A stretch of DNA of 64,000 nucleotides from Calothrix membranacea FACHB-236 (GTDB taxonomy: Bacteria > Cyanobacteriota > Cyanobacteriia > Cyanobacteriales > Nostocaceae): contig NZ_JACJPX010000015.1 of the NCBI RefSeq assembly GCF_014696315.1, positions 1-64,000 of the forward strand, in the 5' to 3' direction. Positions 16,834 to 26,371 of the stretch are shown here, one piece after another (the stretch's first letter is position 1; each line of letters starts with the position of its first letter). Below the pieces are notes generated by a model. It ran no database searches and was not told the DNA's origin. It worked only from the letters and a program-made list of their open reading frames with translations. A program made the translations under genes and the position numbers.

Positions 16834-18254
16834 CCGTTTGCCTCCTCTGCTACTAATGTAAAGTAAAAAGTAGCGCCTTGTTCGACAATTCCTTCTGCCC
16901 ACACCCTGCCACCATGCCGATGCACAATGCGTTGTACTATGGCTAGACCAATTCCTGTACCAGGGAATTCATCTATTCTGTGTAGCCGTTGAAAGGGGCT
17001 AAATAACTTGTTGGCGTAGGCCATATCAAAGCCAGCGCCATCATCTCGAATAAAGTAAATGGGGATGTCACTTGCTTGAGTTATAGTACCAAACTCAATT
17101 TTGGCTTGGGTGTGCTTGCTGGTGAATTTCCATGCATTATCTAGTAAATTTGTCAATAACATTTGTAAGAGTCGGCTATCTCCTTGAGCGATAAGTCCTG
17201 GTTGAATGATGTACTCAACCTGTCGCCCTGACTGACTTTCTTGTATTTCTGTGCAGATTTCCCTAGCTAATAAACTTAAATCCACAGATTCTAACTGCAT
17301 CTCGCTACGCATCAACCGAGATAAGTTCAGCAAATCATCAATTAATTGCCCCATGCGCTGAGTAGCTGACCGAATTCGCCGGAGGTAGTCCTGGGCTGCG
17401 TCATCCAATTCGCCTTCATAGTCTTCGAGAAGCGCCTGACTGAAGCCATCAATACTACGTAATGGGGCACGCAGATCATGGGAGACTGAGTAGCTAAAAG
17501 CTTCTAACTCCCTATTTACTACTTGTAATTCCAGGATTGCTCTTTGCAATCCTTGGTTGAGGTTGCGAACTGCTTGTTCTGCTTGCTGGCGTTCTTCAAC
17601 TTCTGCTTGTAAATCCGCTAAAAGTTCGGCGTGCTGTAGGGCGACAGCCAGATGATTGGCAATTTGAGTAGCAAACTCAATTTCTGTACTGTGCCATGTT
17701 CGGGAAGTACGGCATTGATGTATACACAACAATCCCCAGAGGTTTTTACCTTGTAACAGAGGTACCACCAAGTTTGCTTTGATATTAAATTGTGCCAGCA
17801 CCCGAATATGGCAATCACTCAGCCCACAATTGTAAATATCCGCAACTGCTTGTACCCGTCCTTGCTGATACTGAACCGCAAACTGCTCCCCAAAGCAATG
17901 ATCGTGGATTCTTTGCGCCATAGCTGATGGAAAAGCTGGGTCTACATCCTCAGAAACAAATTCCCCATCATCCCAGCCAGAATCGGGATAGAAACGAAAC
18001 ATCCCCACTCTATCTGCTAGCAAAAGTTGGCGCACTTCTGTAGCTGTGGCTTGAAAAATCGTTTCTAAGTCGATTGGTTCCCGCAGTCGGCTAATTACAC
18101 GAAATAATGTTTTTTGCCGCTCAATGAGAAAATTGGCTTGATTGAGTTCATCATGTAAGGATTGGGCTTCTTCTGTGAAAATCTGCTGGATATTTTGGAA
18201 TAGGGCTTCATCTCGGCATAAATCCCGCAGTCTTGCCAATCTCTCTGGGTTCAT
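16830..18254 (-). CDS. GAF histidine kinase, probable DXCF-type cyanobacteriochrome
   Basis: A 474-residue protein with a bilin-type GAF domain (about 55-215) and a bacteriophytochrome-style kinase: phospho-His 259 (YSVSHDLRAPLRSI), N-box NLLDNAWKF and GTGIGLAIV. The GAF has the canonical chromophore Cys-His pair at C148-H149 and, exactly 28 residues earlier, D118-H-C120-F, the second-cysteine DXCF motif of blue/green-type cyanobacteriochromes; LWGLLCIHQC closes the domain. That points to a covalently bound phycocyanobilin or phycoviolobilin photosensor. It lies just downstream of a CpcS-like bilin lyase gene and is coupled to an Rcp-type regulator. Bilin binding is inferred, not shown. Confidence 0.85.
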   Translation of the reverse strand: MNPERLARLRDLCRDEALFQNIQQIFTEEAQSLHDELNQANFLIERQKTLFRVISRLREPIDLETIFQATATEVRQLLLADRVGMFRFYPDSGWDDGEFVSEDVDPAFPSAMAQRIHDHCFGEQFAVQYQQGRVQAVADIYNCGLSDCHIRVLAQFNIKANLVVPLLQGKNLWGLLCIHQCRTSRTWHSTEIEFATQIANHLAVALQHAELLADLQAEVEERQQAEQAVRNLNQGLQRAILELQVVNRELEAFSYSVSHDLRAPLRSIDGFSQALLEDYEGELDDAAQDYLRRIRSATQRMGQLIDDLLNLSRLMRSEMQLESVDLSLLAREICTEIQESQSGRQVEYIIQPGLIAQGDSRLLQMLLTNLLDNAWKFTSKHTQAKIEFGTITQASDIPIYFIRDDGAGFDMAYANKLFSPFQRLHRIDEFPGTGIGLAIVQRIVHRHGGRVWAEGIVEQGATFYFTLVAEEANG

Positions 18255-18411
18255 TCTTTTTTGTCGGGTGCTGGTAGTGGTTTGTGGAGAAAGGGAACAG
18301 GAAGAGTTAGTAGTGATGAGAGTATTGTAGGCGATCGCATAGCCTTAAAAATTTCATCTCCCAACACAGAGGGGCACAATTATATATTGTGCCCCTACAA
18401 TTACTGAGTTG

Positions 18412-18443
18412 CAGAGACGCGATTAATCGCGTCTGTACAAGAG
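18412..18443. repeat. Dispersed palindrome, GACGCGATTAATCGCGTC type
   Basis: This is a single copy of the palindrome that is amplified seven-fold near 32.7 kb; a related degenerate copy occurs near 31502-31524. It lies between the CpcS-like and GAF-kinase genes. Confidence 0.7.
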
Positions 18444-18482
18444 TCATTATTCATTTCTCCCCTGCTCCCAATCCCCTAAGCT

Positions 18483-19052
18483 CTACTTTGATGCGGAATT
18501 AGCCGCTTGTGATGCTTTGGCATTTGCTGGCGCACCACCCATACGAATTTCAGATGAGAAAGAAGCCATACTAAAGCCGTCTTTGCCTTTGACAACACTT
18601 ACCCGCATCCGTAAGTTAGGGCTAGCAAACCACAGCCGTTCTTCAGACCACATGGTTTCAGACTCAGTAGTTAAGGTTAGGGCTTCATCACTGCCTAGCT
18701 TATAACGTCCAGTGACTAGGGATTTTTCCCCATCACTCATTTTGTGCAGTAATTTACCTTCATTAGATTTATCTTCATCTGCTACTAAAACTAACAGCGA
18801 AGAGCCACTATATTTTTCTGCCTTAAATTCCTTTGTGCCGTTCCATGTAACTTTAGCACCACAAGAAACTTTGCTAGAGTTAACTTCGTGCTGTTCGCAC
18901 AATTTGATTACCTCTGGATGGTCTGCTGCTAAAAACTCAAAGATAATATCTGATTTACTACCTTCCGATTGATTGGTAGTCACAAGGTGACTAGTACGAT
19001 GAGAAAACCATTTACCAGCACTCAACTCCAAAAACTCTTCTATATTCATCAT
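18483..19052 (-). CDS. CpcS/CpeS-type phycobilin lyase-like protein
   Basis: A 189-residue protein of the CpcS/CpeS lipocalin-fold family, which attaches phycocyanobilin to cysteine of phycobiliproteins. The family start [19 protein letters not shown] is clear, as are [19 protein letters not shown] and SFSSEIR; the C-terminal 15 residues are Ala-rich and poorly conserved. The genes CpcS, CpcU, CpeS and relatives are hard to tell apart by eye, so no symbol is given. It is preceded by a HEAT-repeat gene and followed by the GAF kinase, all on one strand. The neighbourhood suggests bilin handling. Confidence 0.85.
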   Translation of the reverse strand: MMNIEEFLELSAGKWFSHRTSHLVTTNQSEGSKSDIIFEFLAADHPEVIKLCEQHEVNSSKVSCGAKVTWNGTKEFKAEKYSGSSLLVLVADEDKSNEGKLLHKMSDGEKSLVTGRYKLGSDEALTLTTESETMWSEERLWFASPNLRMRVSVVKGKDGFSMASFSSEIRMGGAPANAKASQAANSASK

Positions 19053-19140
19053 TAAAACTGCCCTGCATCAAAATGCCGAAAATCCCACTTATTAAAAGGT
19101 AGCAGGAGGCGTTACTAAACAAGTCTGAAGTCTATCAATT

Positions 19141-19175
19141 TTGGATTTTGGATTTTGGATTTTGGATTTTTACAA
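19141..19175. repeat. TTTTGGA short tandem repeat
   Basis: Four TTTTGGA(T) units in a row in the gap between the lyase-like and HEAT-repeat genes. Confidence 0.75.
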
Positions 19176-19193
19176 TCCTTCAGCCTTCAGCCT

Positions 19194-19868
19194 TTATCCT
19201 TCATTGGTTTCGAGTCGTTGTAGGGAATAGCTTGCAGCCGCAGCAACGTTGGGATTGCTATCTTTTTCTAGGTATTTTAAGGCTGAGATACTCTTGGGGG
19301 TGGGAAGATTGCCTAAAGCTTCTGCTAGACGTTGCCGTACTAACCAATCATCTGACTGAGCAAAGCGTAAGATGAGATCGACAGATTCAATGTCTTTAAT
19401 TTCTCCTAATGCCGCGATCGCAGCTTGGTGTAATATCACCTCATCACTGTCTAAGGCTTTCACCAAGACCTCATGGGCACGGGGGTCTTTAATGTTACCC
19501 AAGGCGACTGCTACGCTAAAGCGTACTAACCAATCTGTATCTTCGTAAAATGTCCGTGACAATACCTCAAAGGCTCTCGCATCACCTAAATAGCCTAAAG
19601 CTCCTGCTGCATCAGCACGGATACCATAATCTGGGTCATTTTCCAGAATTTTTACCAAAATTGGGTAAGATTCCGGGGTTTGCTTAATTCCTAAAGCAAA
19701 TATTGCCATTGAGCGTAATTGCAGCGATTCATCATCCAAAACCTTTTTAATTAAAGGTAAGGCATCCTCTGCTGGAACATTGCGGAGATTAGCCAAGGCT
19801 ACCATGCGATCGCGCAGGTTGGGGCTTTCTAACTGGTCAGAAATTTCCTTTAAGCTGAGAGCAACCAT
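19194..19868 (-). CDS. HEAT-repeat protein (CpcE/NblB-like)
   Basis: A 224-residue all-helical protein made of about six HEAT-like repeats of roughly 31 residues (for example DYGIRADAAGALGYLGDARA, DWLVRFSVAVALGNIKDPRA, DWLVRQRLAEALGNL). Proteins of this class in cyanobacteria include the bilin lyase subunit CpcE and the phycobilisome degradation factor NblB. The repeat family alone does not say which role applies. The next gene on the same strand is a CpcS-like lyase, which favours a phycobiliprotein role. The start is the first Met, just before the first repeat. Confidence 0.78.
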   Translation of the reverse strand: MVALSLKEISDQLESPNLRDRMVALANLRNVPAEDALPLIKKVLDDESLQLRSMAIFALGIKQTPESYPILVKILENDPDYGIRADAAGALGYLGDARAFEVLSRTFYEDTDWLVRFSVAVALGNIKDPRAHEVLVKALDSDEVILHQAAIAALGEIKDIESVDLILRFAQSDDWLVRQRLAEALGNLPTPKSISALKYLEKDSNPNVAAAASYSLQRLETNEG

Positions 19869-20334
19869 TTAGATTAAAAGAATTTGTTTACTTATCTTTA
19901 CTTTACAAAATAAATTCTCATAAAGCCCATTATCTAGTTGGCGGTTATCCGAAGAGGCAAGGGAGCAGGGGGCAGGGAGATGGAATAATTTTTAGCTCCT
20001 GACGGCTTTGTTGCGTGAATAGGCAAAATGGTAAATTTTACTTATCGCCTATAAGCTAATCGTCATTTAAATTGCATCATTGTTTTTGCTGGTAAAAGCT
20101 GCAAACCCTCTCCCTTGCTCCCTGCCCACTGCGGCCTCAATGTGCATATTAAATGCTTAACAGCTTATTCTCTTGCCGCCCACACAATCAAGACGACCTA
20201 AAGTTGAAGCTGCTTTGCCAGTGACGGCGGTACTGCTAATCTCAGCCCCAGGGATACCCGTTTTTACTTCTAAGGATATAAGTTTAATTTAATTAAAAGA
20301 TATTAAATTTAAAGATTAATTCAGATAAAAAGTT
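19869..20334. other. Spacer without a gene
   Basis: It holds purine-rich GGGAGCAGGGGGCAGGGAG repeat sequence near 19960, its pyrimidine-rich counterpart near 20105, and GGCTTTGTTGCGTGAATA near 20005, which resembles the end of an insertion sequence. Nothing else is recognised; the promoter of the EF-hand gene must lie at the right end. Confidence 0.5.
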
Positions 20335-20565
20335 ATGGCAACTGAGCAAGAGCTTCAATCTCTTTTTAATACCTTGGATATGGATCAAGATGGCAAAATC
20401 TCCATTAATGAGCTTTTTTTAAGCCCTGGGTTAAGTGCAATCATCTCGGCTGAAACAGGTGTCAGTAGCCCCCAGGAATTGCTAGCTATGCATGGAGATA
20501 AAGACGGTAGTATCTCCTTTGAAGAGTTAAAGGAAGTAGTTAAGAAAGCAAGTAATTTAACCTAG
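20335..20565 (+). CDS. EF-hand calcium-binding protein (CSE-like)
   Basis: A 76-residue protein with two EF-hand loops. The first, DMDQDGKISINE, has all expected acidic and Gly positions; the second, HGDKDGSISFEE, has His at loop position 1 in place of Asp, so calcium binding there may be weaker. Size and two-loop layout match the small calcium sensor CSE of filamentous cyanobacteria, linked to control of photosynthesis; that identity is an inference. No signal peptide is seen, so it should be cytoplasmic. Confidence 0.82.
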   Translation: MATEQELQSLFNTLDMDQDGKISINELFLSPGLSAIISAETGVSSPQELLAMHGDKDGSISFEELKEVVKKASNLT

Positions 20566-20777
20566 CAGTCAAAAAATCAATACCAAAATCCCTCTCTAGC
20601 CCACGCTTTGAGGGATTTGCAATTTCAAGGTTAAAATACAAAATAAGTAACTCATTAACTGTTCTACATCCCAAGGTTATGTAGTGAGGAAATGATGTAA
20701 TCCCTGCTGGTTATCTAATCCTGTAAGTTTTGCTATTTCTGCATTTTCAAGGCTGTTCTCTGCGTCAACGAAAAATT

Positions 20778-23700
20778 TCACGACTCATTTAAGCTCGCTA
20801 TAGGTATTTGAATGATAAACTCAGTTCCTTTTCCTAGAGAGGAATTGCATTCCAGTAACCCAGCGTGTTTATCTACTACAATTTGCCGCGCGATCGCCAA
20901 TCCTAATCCTGTTCCTTTACCTACAGCTTTCGTAGTAAATAAATGCTCGAATATCTGCTGTTTTACTTCTGCACTCATCCCCAGAGCATTATCAGCAATA
21001 GAAATCTTTACTTGCTTCCCTTGTAGTAAAGTTTTAATGGTAATTTGATTAGGATGTGCTTGAATTTCTGCAAAACTCCGCCCATTATTTGCTTCTTCTA
21101 AAGCATCAATGGCATTTGCTAAAATATTCATAAATACCTGATTTAATTGTCCAGGGAAGCATTCAACCTGTGGCACATTACCATAATCAGTAACTACCTC
21201 AATAGCTGGACGTTGTTCGTTAGCTTTGAGACGATGTTTCAGAATTAAAATGGTGCTATCGATACCTTCATGGATATTAAAAGGTACTTTGTAATCTTTA
21301 TCTGCTCGTGAAAAAGTGCGAAGACTGGTACTAATATTTTTCAGGCGATCGCACGCCATGACCATTGCATCCATCATCTTCGGTAAGTCTTCTTGGATGT
21401 AATCTAGGTCAATTTCTGTGGCGTGGTCAATAATTGCTTCACTGGGATGAGGTAGAGTTTGCTGATATAAGTTCAGATGTTCGCTCAGATCGGCAATTGT
21501 GGGTTTAGCTTGTTTAAGACTGGCAGAAATAAACCCGAGAGGATTGTTCATTTCATGGGCTACACCTGCTACTAGATTTCCCAATGCTGACATTTTTTCA
21601 CTTTGGACAATTTGTAATTGAACTTGTTGTAAATCTTCTAATGCTTGTTGGACTTTTTGATAAAGTCGAGCATTTTCTAAAGAGATAGCTGCTTGGGAGG
21701 AAAGTAGATTAATTACTTGCAAGCGTTCTTGGGTAAATACTCCGCTTGTGAGTTGATTTTCTAGATAGAGAATACCTACTAAATTTCCTTGGTTAATAAT
21801 TGGTGTGCATAAGATACTTTTTGGTTGATATGTGAGTATATATTCGCTAATTAGTCCAGGAATCTCTATTTGACAATTATCTATAACAATAGGTAATTGG
21901 GTATTTTTGACATAATTGATGATTTTTATGGGTACATCTTGGCAGATATCTAGTAATTGTAAGTCAAGGATTGTCTGGATTTCACCTTGAGAATTAATAG
22001 AAGTGATTGCTCGGATTTTCCAAATATCTTCTTGGGGGAGAATTAAGACAGATTTTTTTGCACCGGAGTTTTCTAAGATAATTTTGGTGAGACTGGTGAG
22101 AAGTTCATCTAATTCGATACTACTAGAAATAGTTTGAGCCGCTTTTAGTACGCTGGTAAAATCTAGAATTTCAGAAATATTGCTGCTACTAGCCGTGGAA
22201 CTATGAGCAGACGAAGATGTTTTACGAAAGACAATGGTGGAAATTGTTTCCCAGGGATTGGGGTTAATTCGTCTTTGTTGCAGGATGGGTTTTAGTAGTT
22301 GGGGATAGCGTGTTTCTAGGTCATCGGTTTTGGCTGAACTGCCCCAACGGGTATAACAATAGTAGGCTTGTTGCATATATCCTGCGGCGACAGTTTCTTT
22401 TCCCCAATCAAGGTAGAATTTAGCTGCTAGTTCGTTGGCTAAGGCTTCTTCTTGAGTGAAGCCGTTGCTTTTGGCAAGAGAAATAGCGCGATCGTAATAA
22501 TCTCCAGCTTCATAATTTCTTTCTAAAACTCGATATTTTTCTGCATTTACCAGGTTGAATTTATGTAAATAATTCATTGGGGCGTGACCAGCCCAAACTT
22601 CCATTTTTTCCTGATTAGTTTGAACTTTTTCTAGAATTGCTTGTTGCTCAGAAAGTGAAACTCTAGAATACAAAGCTAATCTTACTAAAGAATCATAAAA
22701 ATAAAACAAAGGTACAACAACCAGCCCAGTAACTCCTCCTAAAGACTGTTCTGCCATTTCCGCATTATTTAATGCCTTCTCATAATCATTGAATAAATAA
22801 CTGATGAATAGTTTATTAACAAACAGGTGATTAATTGTATATAAATCATTAGCTTGTTGATGAGTAGCCAACATAGTCTCTTCATCATAAGCTTTACCCA
22901 CTAACTTATCTAAATGCTCAGATTTGCCCTGGAGGTTTAAAACAGTTTGGTAATAAATTGAACTCCAATAAAAAGCAACTTGTTGCTTAATTTTTTGCAA
23001 AGAATCAACATAAACGTTAAAATCTTTTTCCAGAGTTTCTAGTTCCTTACCTAACCAAAAAGAATGAACTGGATAAATATAAGCACAATAACCAGCATAT
23101 TCAAGGTCGCCTGTTTCTAATCCTGTAGCATAACCCTCGATCGCAGGTAATAATGTGTCCTTAATATGCTGTTGCCAATGGGCTATGTGGGCATTAACAA
23201 CGGTCAATATCTTCGCTTTTAGTTCTGAGGAATTAAATTTCGATAATATGCCCAAAGCCAATTTTCCAAATTCACAGCCAGCGTTAATATCACTGAAGGC
23301 TCCACAAAGCAGCAATCCATACAAACTATAACCATAGGCAGAAACGGGCGTATTACCGTATTTAATTGATAACTGAACCATTGCAAAAGTGATTAAGGGA
23401 ACCATTACCGGGTCACTTTGAAAAGCCGCAGGTAGGACTCGCATTAAAATTTTCATCGCAGCGATATTTTCTGGTTTTATCATTATCGGTAAATGAACTA
23501 ATTCACCGATAGATTTCCCCTGTAAATTGTCAATAACTTGCTGCAAACCTTGTTGAATATCTAAGGGTGTTGGTTGTTCGGGAAATTGAATGCCTAATTG
23601 TTGCAGAATTGAACGGGCAATTTGGATTCCTTCTATTTGTTTGCTTTGCATAATGCAAGCAGTAATCTGAATTTCGTAAATAGAAACCTTATCTAGTAAT

Positions 23701-26228
23701 GTTTTGGCATTTTGCAGAATAATTTTTGTTAGCTGTTGCATCTGCTCAAAATTACCACTTAAGTAAGCAGCTTCAGCAGCTAATTCATGTAATTCTAATG
23801 TTAATTGATATTGCTTTTCCCAGCTATCTTCGCAGAGTAATTCTAACCCAATTAGCGAATAATCCACAGCCGCAGTATAAGCAGTCGCAGCTTTGGCTTT
23901 TGTGCCAGCAATGAGATTTAATTGCGCTAATTGATTTCGTTCTTGGATATCGTCAATTAATGCCCTACCAATATTTAACTGATTGACAATATCAAAAATC
24001 TGTTCTCCTTGTTTGGCTGGGGGATTGCTTTGCAAAAGCGTAGGCGTAGCCCGCAGTAAGCATCGCCCAATTTGTAAATGTGTCTTTTGTCTGTCTGCTT
24101 CCTGGATCAGAGAATAAGCTGCTTGTTGAATACGGTCATGTAAAAATTTATATTTAAATATGTGGCGATCGCTAATTTTCAGTTGAGTTTTTTCTTCAGC
24201 ATCTTGATAAAACTTATAAACCGCACTTTGGGGCAAAATAAAATCTGACTGCAAAGCTTTCCACAAAGACGCAGCAGTTTCTACTGCCGATAATTGGCAA
24301 ACAATCGACAATGTTTTTAAATCAAAAGAATTGCCAATACAAGCAGCATATTTTAATACTTGCTGAGTTGATTCTGGTAGTTTTAGTAATTGAAATACCA
24401 TAAACTCAACAACATCGGAGGTAAGGGTTTGCTGATTTATTTGAGAGATATCACATTCCCAGCATCCTGCTCGCCAATTAAAATCAATTAATCCATCTTC
24501 ATGTAATGACTTAAGAAATTGCGTAGCAAAAAAAGGATTTCCCTGTGTTTTGCGATAAATTAATTGTGAAAGTGGAACTGCCAAATCTTCTGTACACTTT
24601 AATGTATCAACTACGAGTTGATTTAATGTCGAGCGGCTCAGAGGTTGTAGAGTGAGTGTATTCACAATTGCCCCCGCGTTGCTAATGCCTTTTAAGGTCA
24701 TGATCAACGGATGAGCGTTCGATACCTCATTATCTCGATACGCACCAATTAAGAGTAAATATCCTTGATTGATTTCTGCTATTAATAATTGAATTAACTT
24801 TAAAGAAGCCAAATCAGCCCATTGTAAATCATCCAAAAATATCACTAATGGATGTTCTTTACTAGTAAATAGTTGTAAAAACTTCTGGAATAATAAATTA
24901 AATCTATTTTGAGCCGCAGTACCGGATAATTCTGTTGCAGGTGGTTGTTGACCAATAATTCTTTCTAATTCGGGAATGACATCAATAATCACCTGTCCAT
25001 CGTTCCCTAATGCCTGAATAATTTTACTTTTCCATTGTTGGATTTGAGCATCACTTTCAGCGAGTAATTGTCCCATCAAATCGCGAAATGCTTGGACAAA
25101 TGCTGAAAAAGGAAGATTTCGATTAAATTGGTCAAATTTGCCTTTAATAAAATATCCCCGTTGTTTAACAATGGGTTTATGAACTTCGTTAACTACGACA
25201 GTTTTACCGATACCAGAAAACCCAGCAACTAACATGAGTTCGCTGTCACCCTGAGAAACCCTGGCAAATGCTGCTAATAGCTGCTCAACTTCCTTTTCTC
25301 TACCATATAATTTTTCAGGGATGAGAAAGCGATCGCAAATATCCCGCTTACCAATTTCAAAATCCTGAATTTCCCCGGTTTCTGTGATTTGTTCTAAACA
25401 TTTTTCTAAATCATGCTTTAATCCTAATGCGCTTTGATAACGGTCTTCCGCATTTTTCGCCATTAGTTTCATCACAATATCTGACAGTACTGGCGGAATC
25501 TCTTCCCTGTTCCCTAATACCGCAGGCATTTTAGCAATATGACTATGTACCAACTCCATCAAATCGGTTGATTGAAATGGTAATTGACCAGTTAATAATT
25601 CGTAAAAAGTTACGCCTAAAGAATAAAAATCAGTGCGATAGTCAATTACCCGATTCATTCTCCCCGTTTGTTCGGGTGATAGATAGAATATTGTTCCTTC
25701 CAAAACTTGAGGATTTTTTAGGGATTCGGTTTCTCTTGGTAGTAAGGAAGCAATACTAAAATCTATTAATTTAACTTGTTTTGTTTCAGGATTAATTAAA
25801 ATATTGGCGGGTTTAATATCTTTATGAATAATTTTATGATGATAGAAAAAATCTAAGGTATCGCACAAAGAGATAGCAATTGGTAAAAATTCCTGTAGAG
25901 GCTTTATATGTAAAGTCTGATGAGTAAAATAATCCTTAAGGGAAATTCCCCCAAAGTCTTCCATCACCAATATATAACCATTTTGGTAAGTTTCTAAGCT
26001 ATAGGTTTGGATGATGCCTCGGAAGTCAAGATTTTTAGCAATAGTATATTGATTACGAAATTGTACTAGTTCGCTAAAGCTAGGATAAGGATTTTTCAGC
26101 AGTTTAATGACTACTCTTAAGGAATCTTGTTCTCGGATGGCTCGATATACCAAAGTTTTGGAACCATCATAAATGATTTCTTTGACTTGATATCCGGGAA
26201 TACTAACTTGAGTGCTAACCATACTCAT
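20778..26228 (-). CDS. Ser/Thr kinase - AAA ATPase - GAF - histidine kinase hybrid
   Basis: A protein of about 1816 residues of the HstK-type family found in filamentous cyanobacteria. In order: a Hanks-type kinase (about 10-275, IHKDIKPANIL and KLIDFSIA), an AAA/STAND ATPase (Walker A GFSGIGKT, LVIFLDDLQWAD), a long helical TPR-like region, a GAF domain near 1360-1510, a coiled segment, the dimerisation domain (GVAHEMNNPLGF) and ATPase (NILANAIDAL, GKGTGLGLAI). The frame opens 64 codons earlier, but MSMVSTQVSIPGYQV at 26228 is the family start and the extension would run into the divergent gene's leader. The GAF lacks a bilin cysteine pair. It probably links Ser/Thr and His phosphorylation; signal unknown. 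Confidence 0.88.
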   Translation of the reverse strand: MSMVSTQVSIPGYQVKEIIYDGSKTLVYRAIREQDSLRVVIKLLKNPYPSFSELVQFRNQYTIAKNLDFRGIIQTYSLETYQNGYILVMEDFGGISLKDYFTHQTLHIKPLQEFLPIAISLCDTLDFFYHHKIIHKDIKPANILINPETKQVKLIDFSIASLLPRETESLKNPQVLEGTIFYLSPEQTGRMNRVIDYRTDFYSLGVTFYELLTGQLPFQSTDLMELVHSHIAKMPAVLGNREEIPPVLSDIVMKLMAKNAEDRYQSALGLKHDLEKCLEQITETGEIQDFEIGKRDICDRFLIPEKLYGREKEVEQLLAAFARVSQGDSELMLVAGFSGIGKTVVVNEVHKPIVKQRGYFIKGKFDQFNRNLPFSAFVQAFRDLMGQLLAESDAQIQQWKSKIIQALGNDGQVIIDVIPELERIIGQQPPATELSGTAAQNRFNLLFQKFLQLFTSKEHPLVIFLDDLQWADLASLKLIQLLIAEINQGYLLLIGAYRDNEVSNAHPLIMTLKGISNAGAIVNTLTLQPLSRSTLNQLVVDTLKCTEDLAVPLSQLIYRKTQGNPFFATQFLKSLHEDGLIDFNWRAGCWECDISQINQQTLTSDVVEFMVFQLLKLPESTQQVLKYAACIGNSFDLKTLSIVCQLSAVETAASLWKALQSDFILPQSAVYKFYQDAEEKTQLKISDRHIFKYKFLHDRIQQAAYSLIQEADRQKTHLQIGRCLLRATPTLLQSNPPAKQGEQIFDIVNQLNIGRALIDDIQERNQLAQLNLIAGTKAKAATAYTAAVDYSLIGLELLCEDSWEKQYQLTLELHELAAEAAYLSGNFEQMQQLTKIILQNAKTLLDKVSIYEIQITACIMQSKQIEGIQIARSILQQLGIQFPEQPTPLDIQQGLQQVIDNLQGKSIGELVHLPIMIKPENIAAMKILMRVLPAAFQSDPVMVPLITFAMVQLSIKYGNTPVSAYGYSLYGLLLCGAFSDINAGCEFGKLALGILSKFNSSELKAKILTVVNAHIAHWQQHIKDTLLPAIEGYATGLETGDLEYAGYCAYIYPVHSFWLGKELETLEKDFNVYVDSLQKIKQQVAFYWSSIYYQTVLNLQGKSEHLDKLVGKAYDEETMLATHQQANDLYTINHLFVNKLFISYLFNDYEKALNNAEMAEQSLGGVTGLVVVPLFYFYDSLVRLALYSRVSLSEQQAILEKVQTNQEKMEVWAGHAPMNYLHKFNLVNAEKYRVLERNYEAGDYYDRAISLAKSNGFTQEEALANELAAKFYLDWGKETVAAGYMQQAYYCYTRWGSSAKTDDLETRYPQLLKPILQQRRINPNPWETISTIVFRKTSSSAHSSTASSSNISEILDFTSVLKAAQTISSSIELDELLTSLTKIILENSGAKKSVLILPQEDIWKIRAITSINSQGEIQTILDLQLLDICQDVPIKIINYVKNTQLPIVIDNCQIEIPGLISEYILTYQPKSILCTPIINQGNLVGILYLENQLTSGVFTQERLQVINLLSSQAAISLENARLYQKVQQALEDLQQVQLQIVQSEKMSALGNLVAGVAHEMNNPLGFISASLKQAKPTIADLSEHLNLYQQTLPHPSEAIIDHATEIDLDYIQEDLPKMMDAMVMACDRLKNISTSLRTFSRADKDYKVPFNIHEGIDSTILILKHRLKANEQRPAIEVVTDYGNVPQVECFPGQLNQVFMNILANAIDALEEANNGRSFAEIQAHPNQITIKTLLQGKQVKISIADNALGMSAEVKQQIFEHLFTTKAVGKGTGLGLAIARQIVVDKHAGLLECNSSLGKGTEFIIQIPIASLNES

Positions 26229-26371
26229 TGTATATTTGCGAGTTTCGCATTTAGTATTCCCAAATATGCAACAGTATTTAGCATCGCTGTAAAAACATTG
26301 ACATCTATCATTTAGATGGGCAATTCCAGGTAACACAATTGGTAATGACTTACGTAGGGTAGCAAAATTAA

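Noticed and set aside
20000-20120. Possible insertion sequence around GGCTTTGTTGCGTGAATA
   Set aside because: Only one end-like motif is visible, with no partner repeat and no transposase frame, so no element was called.
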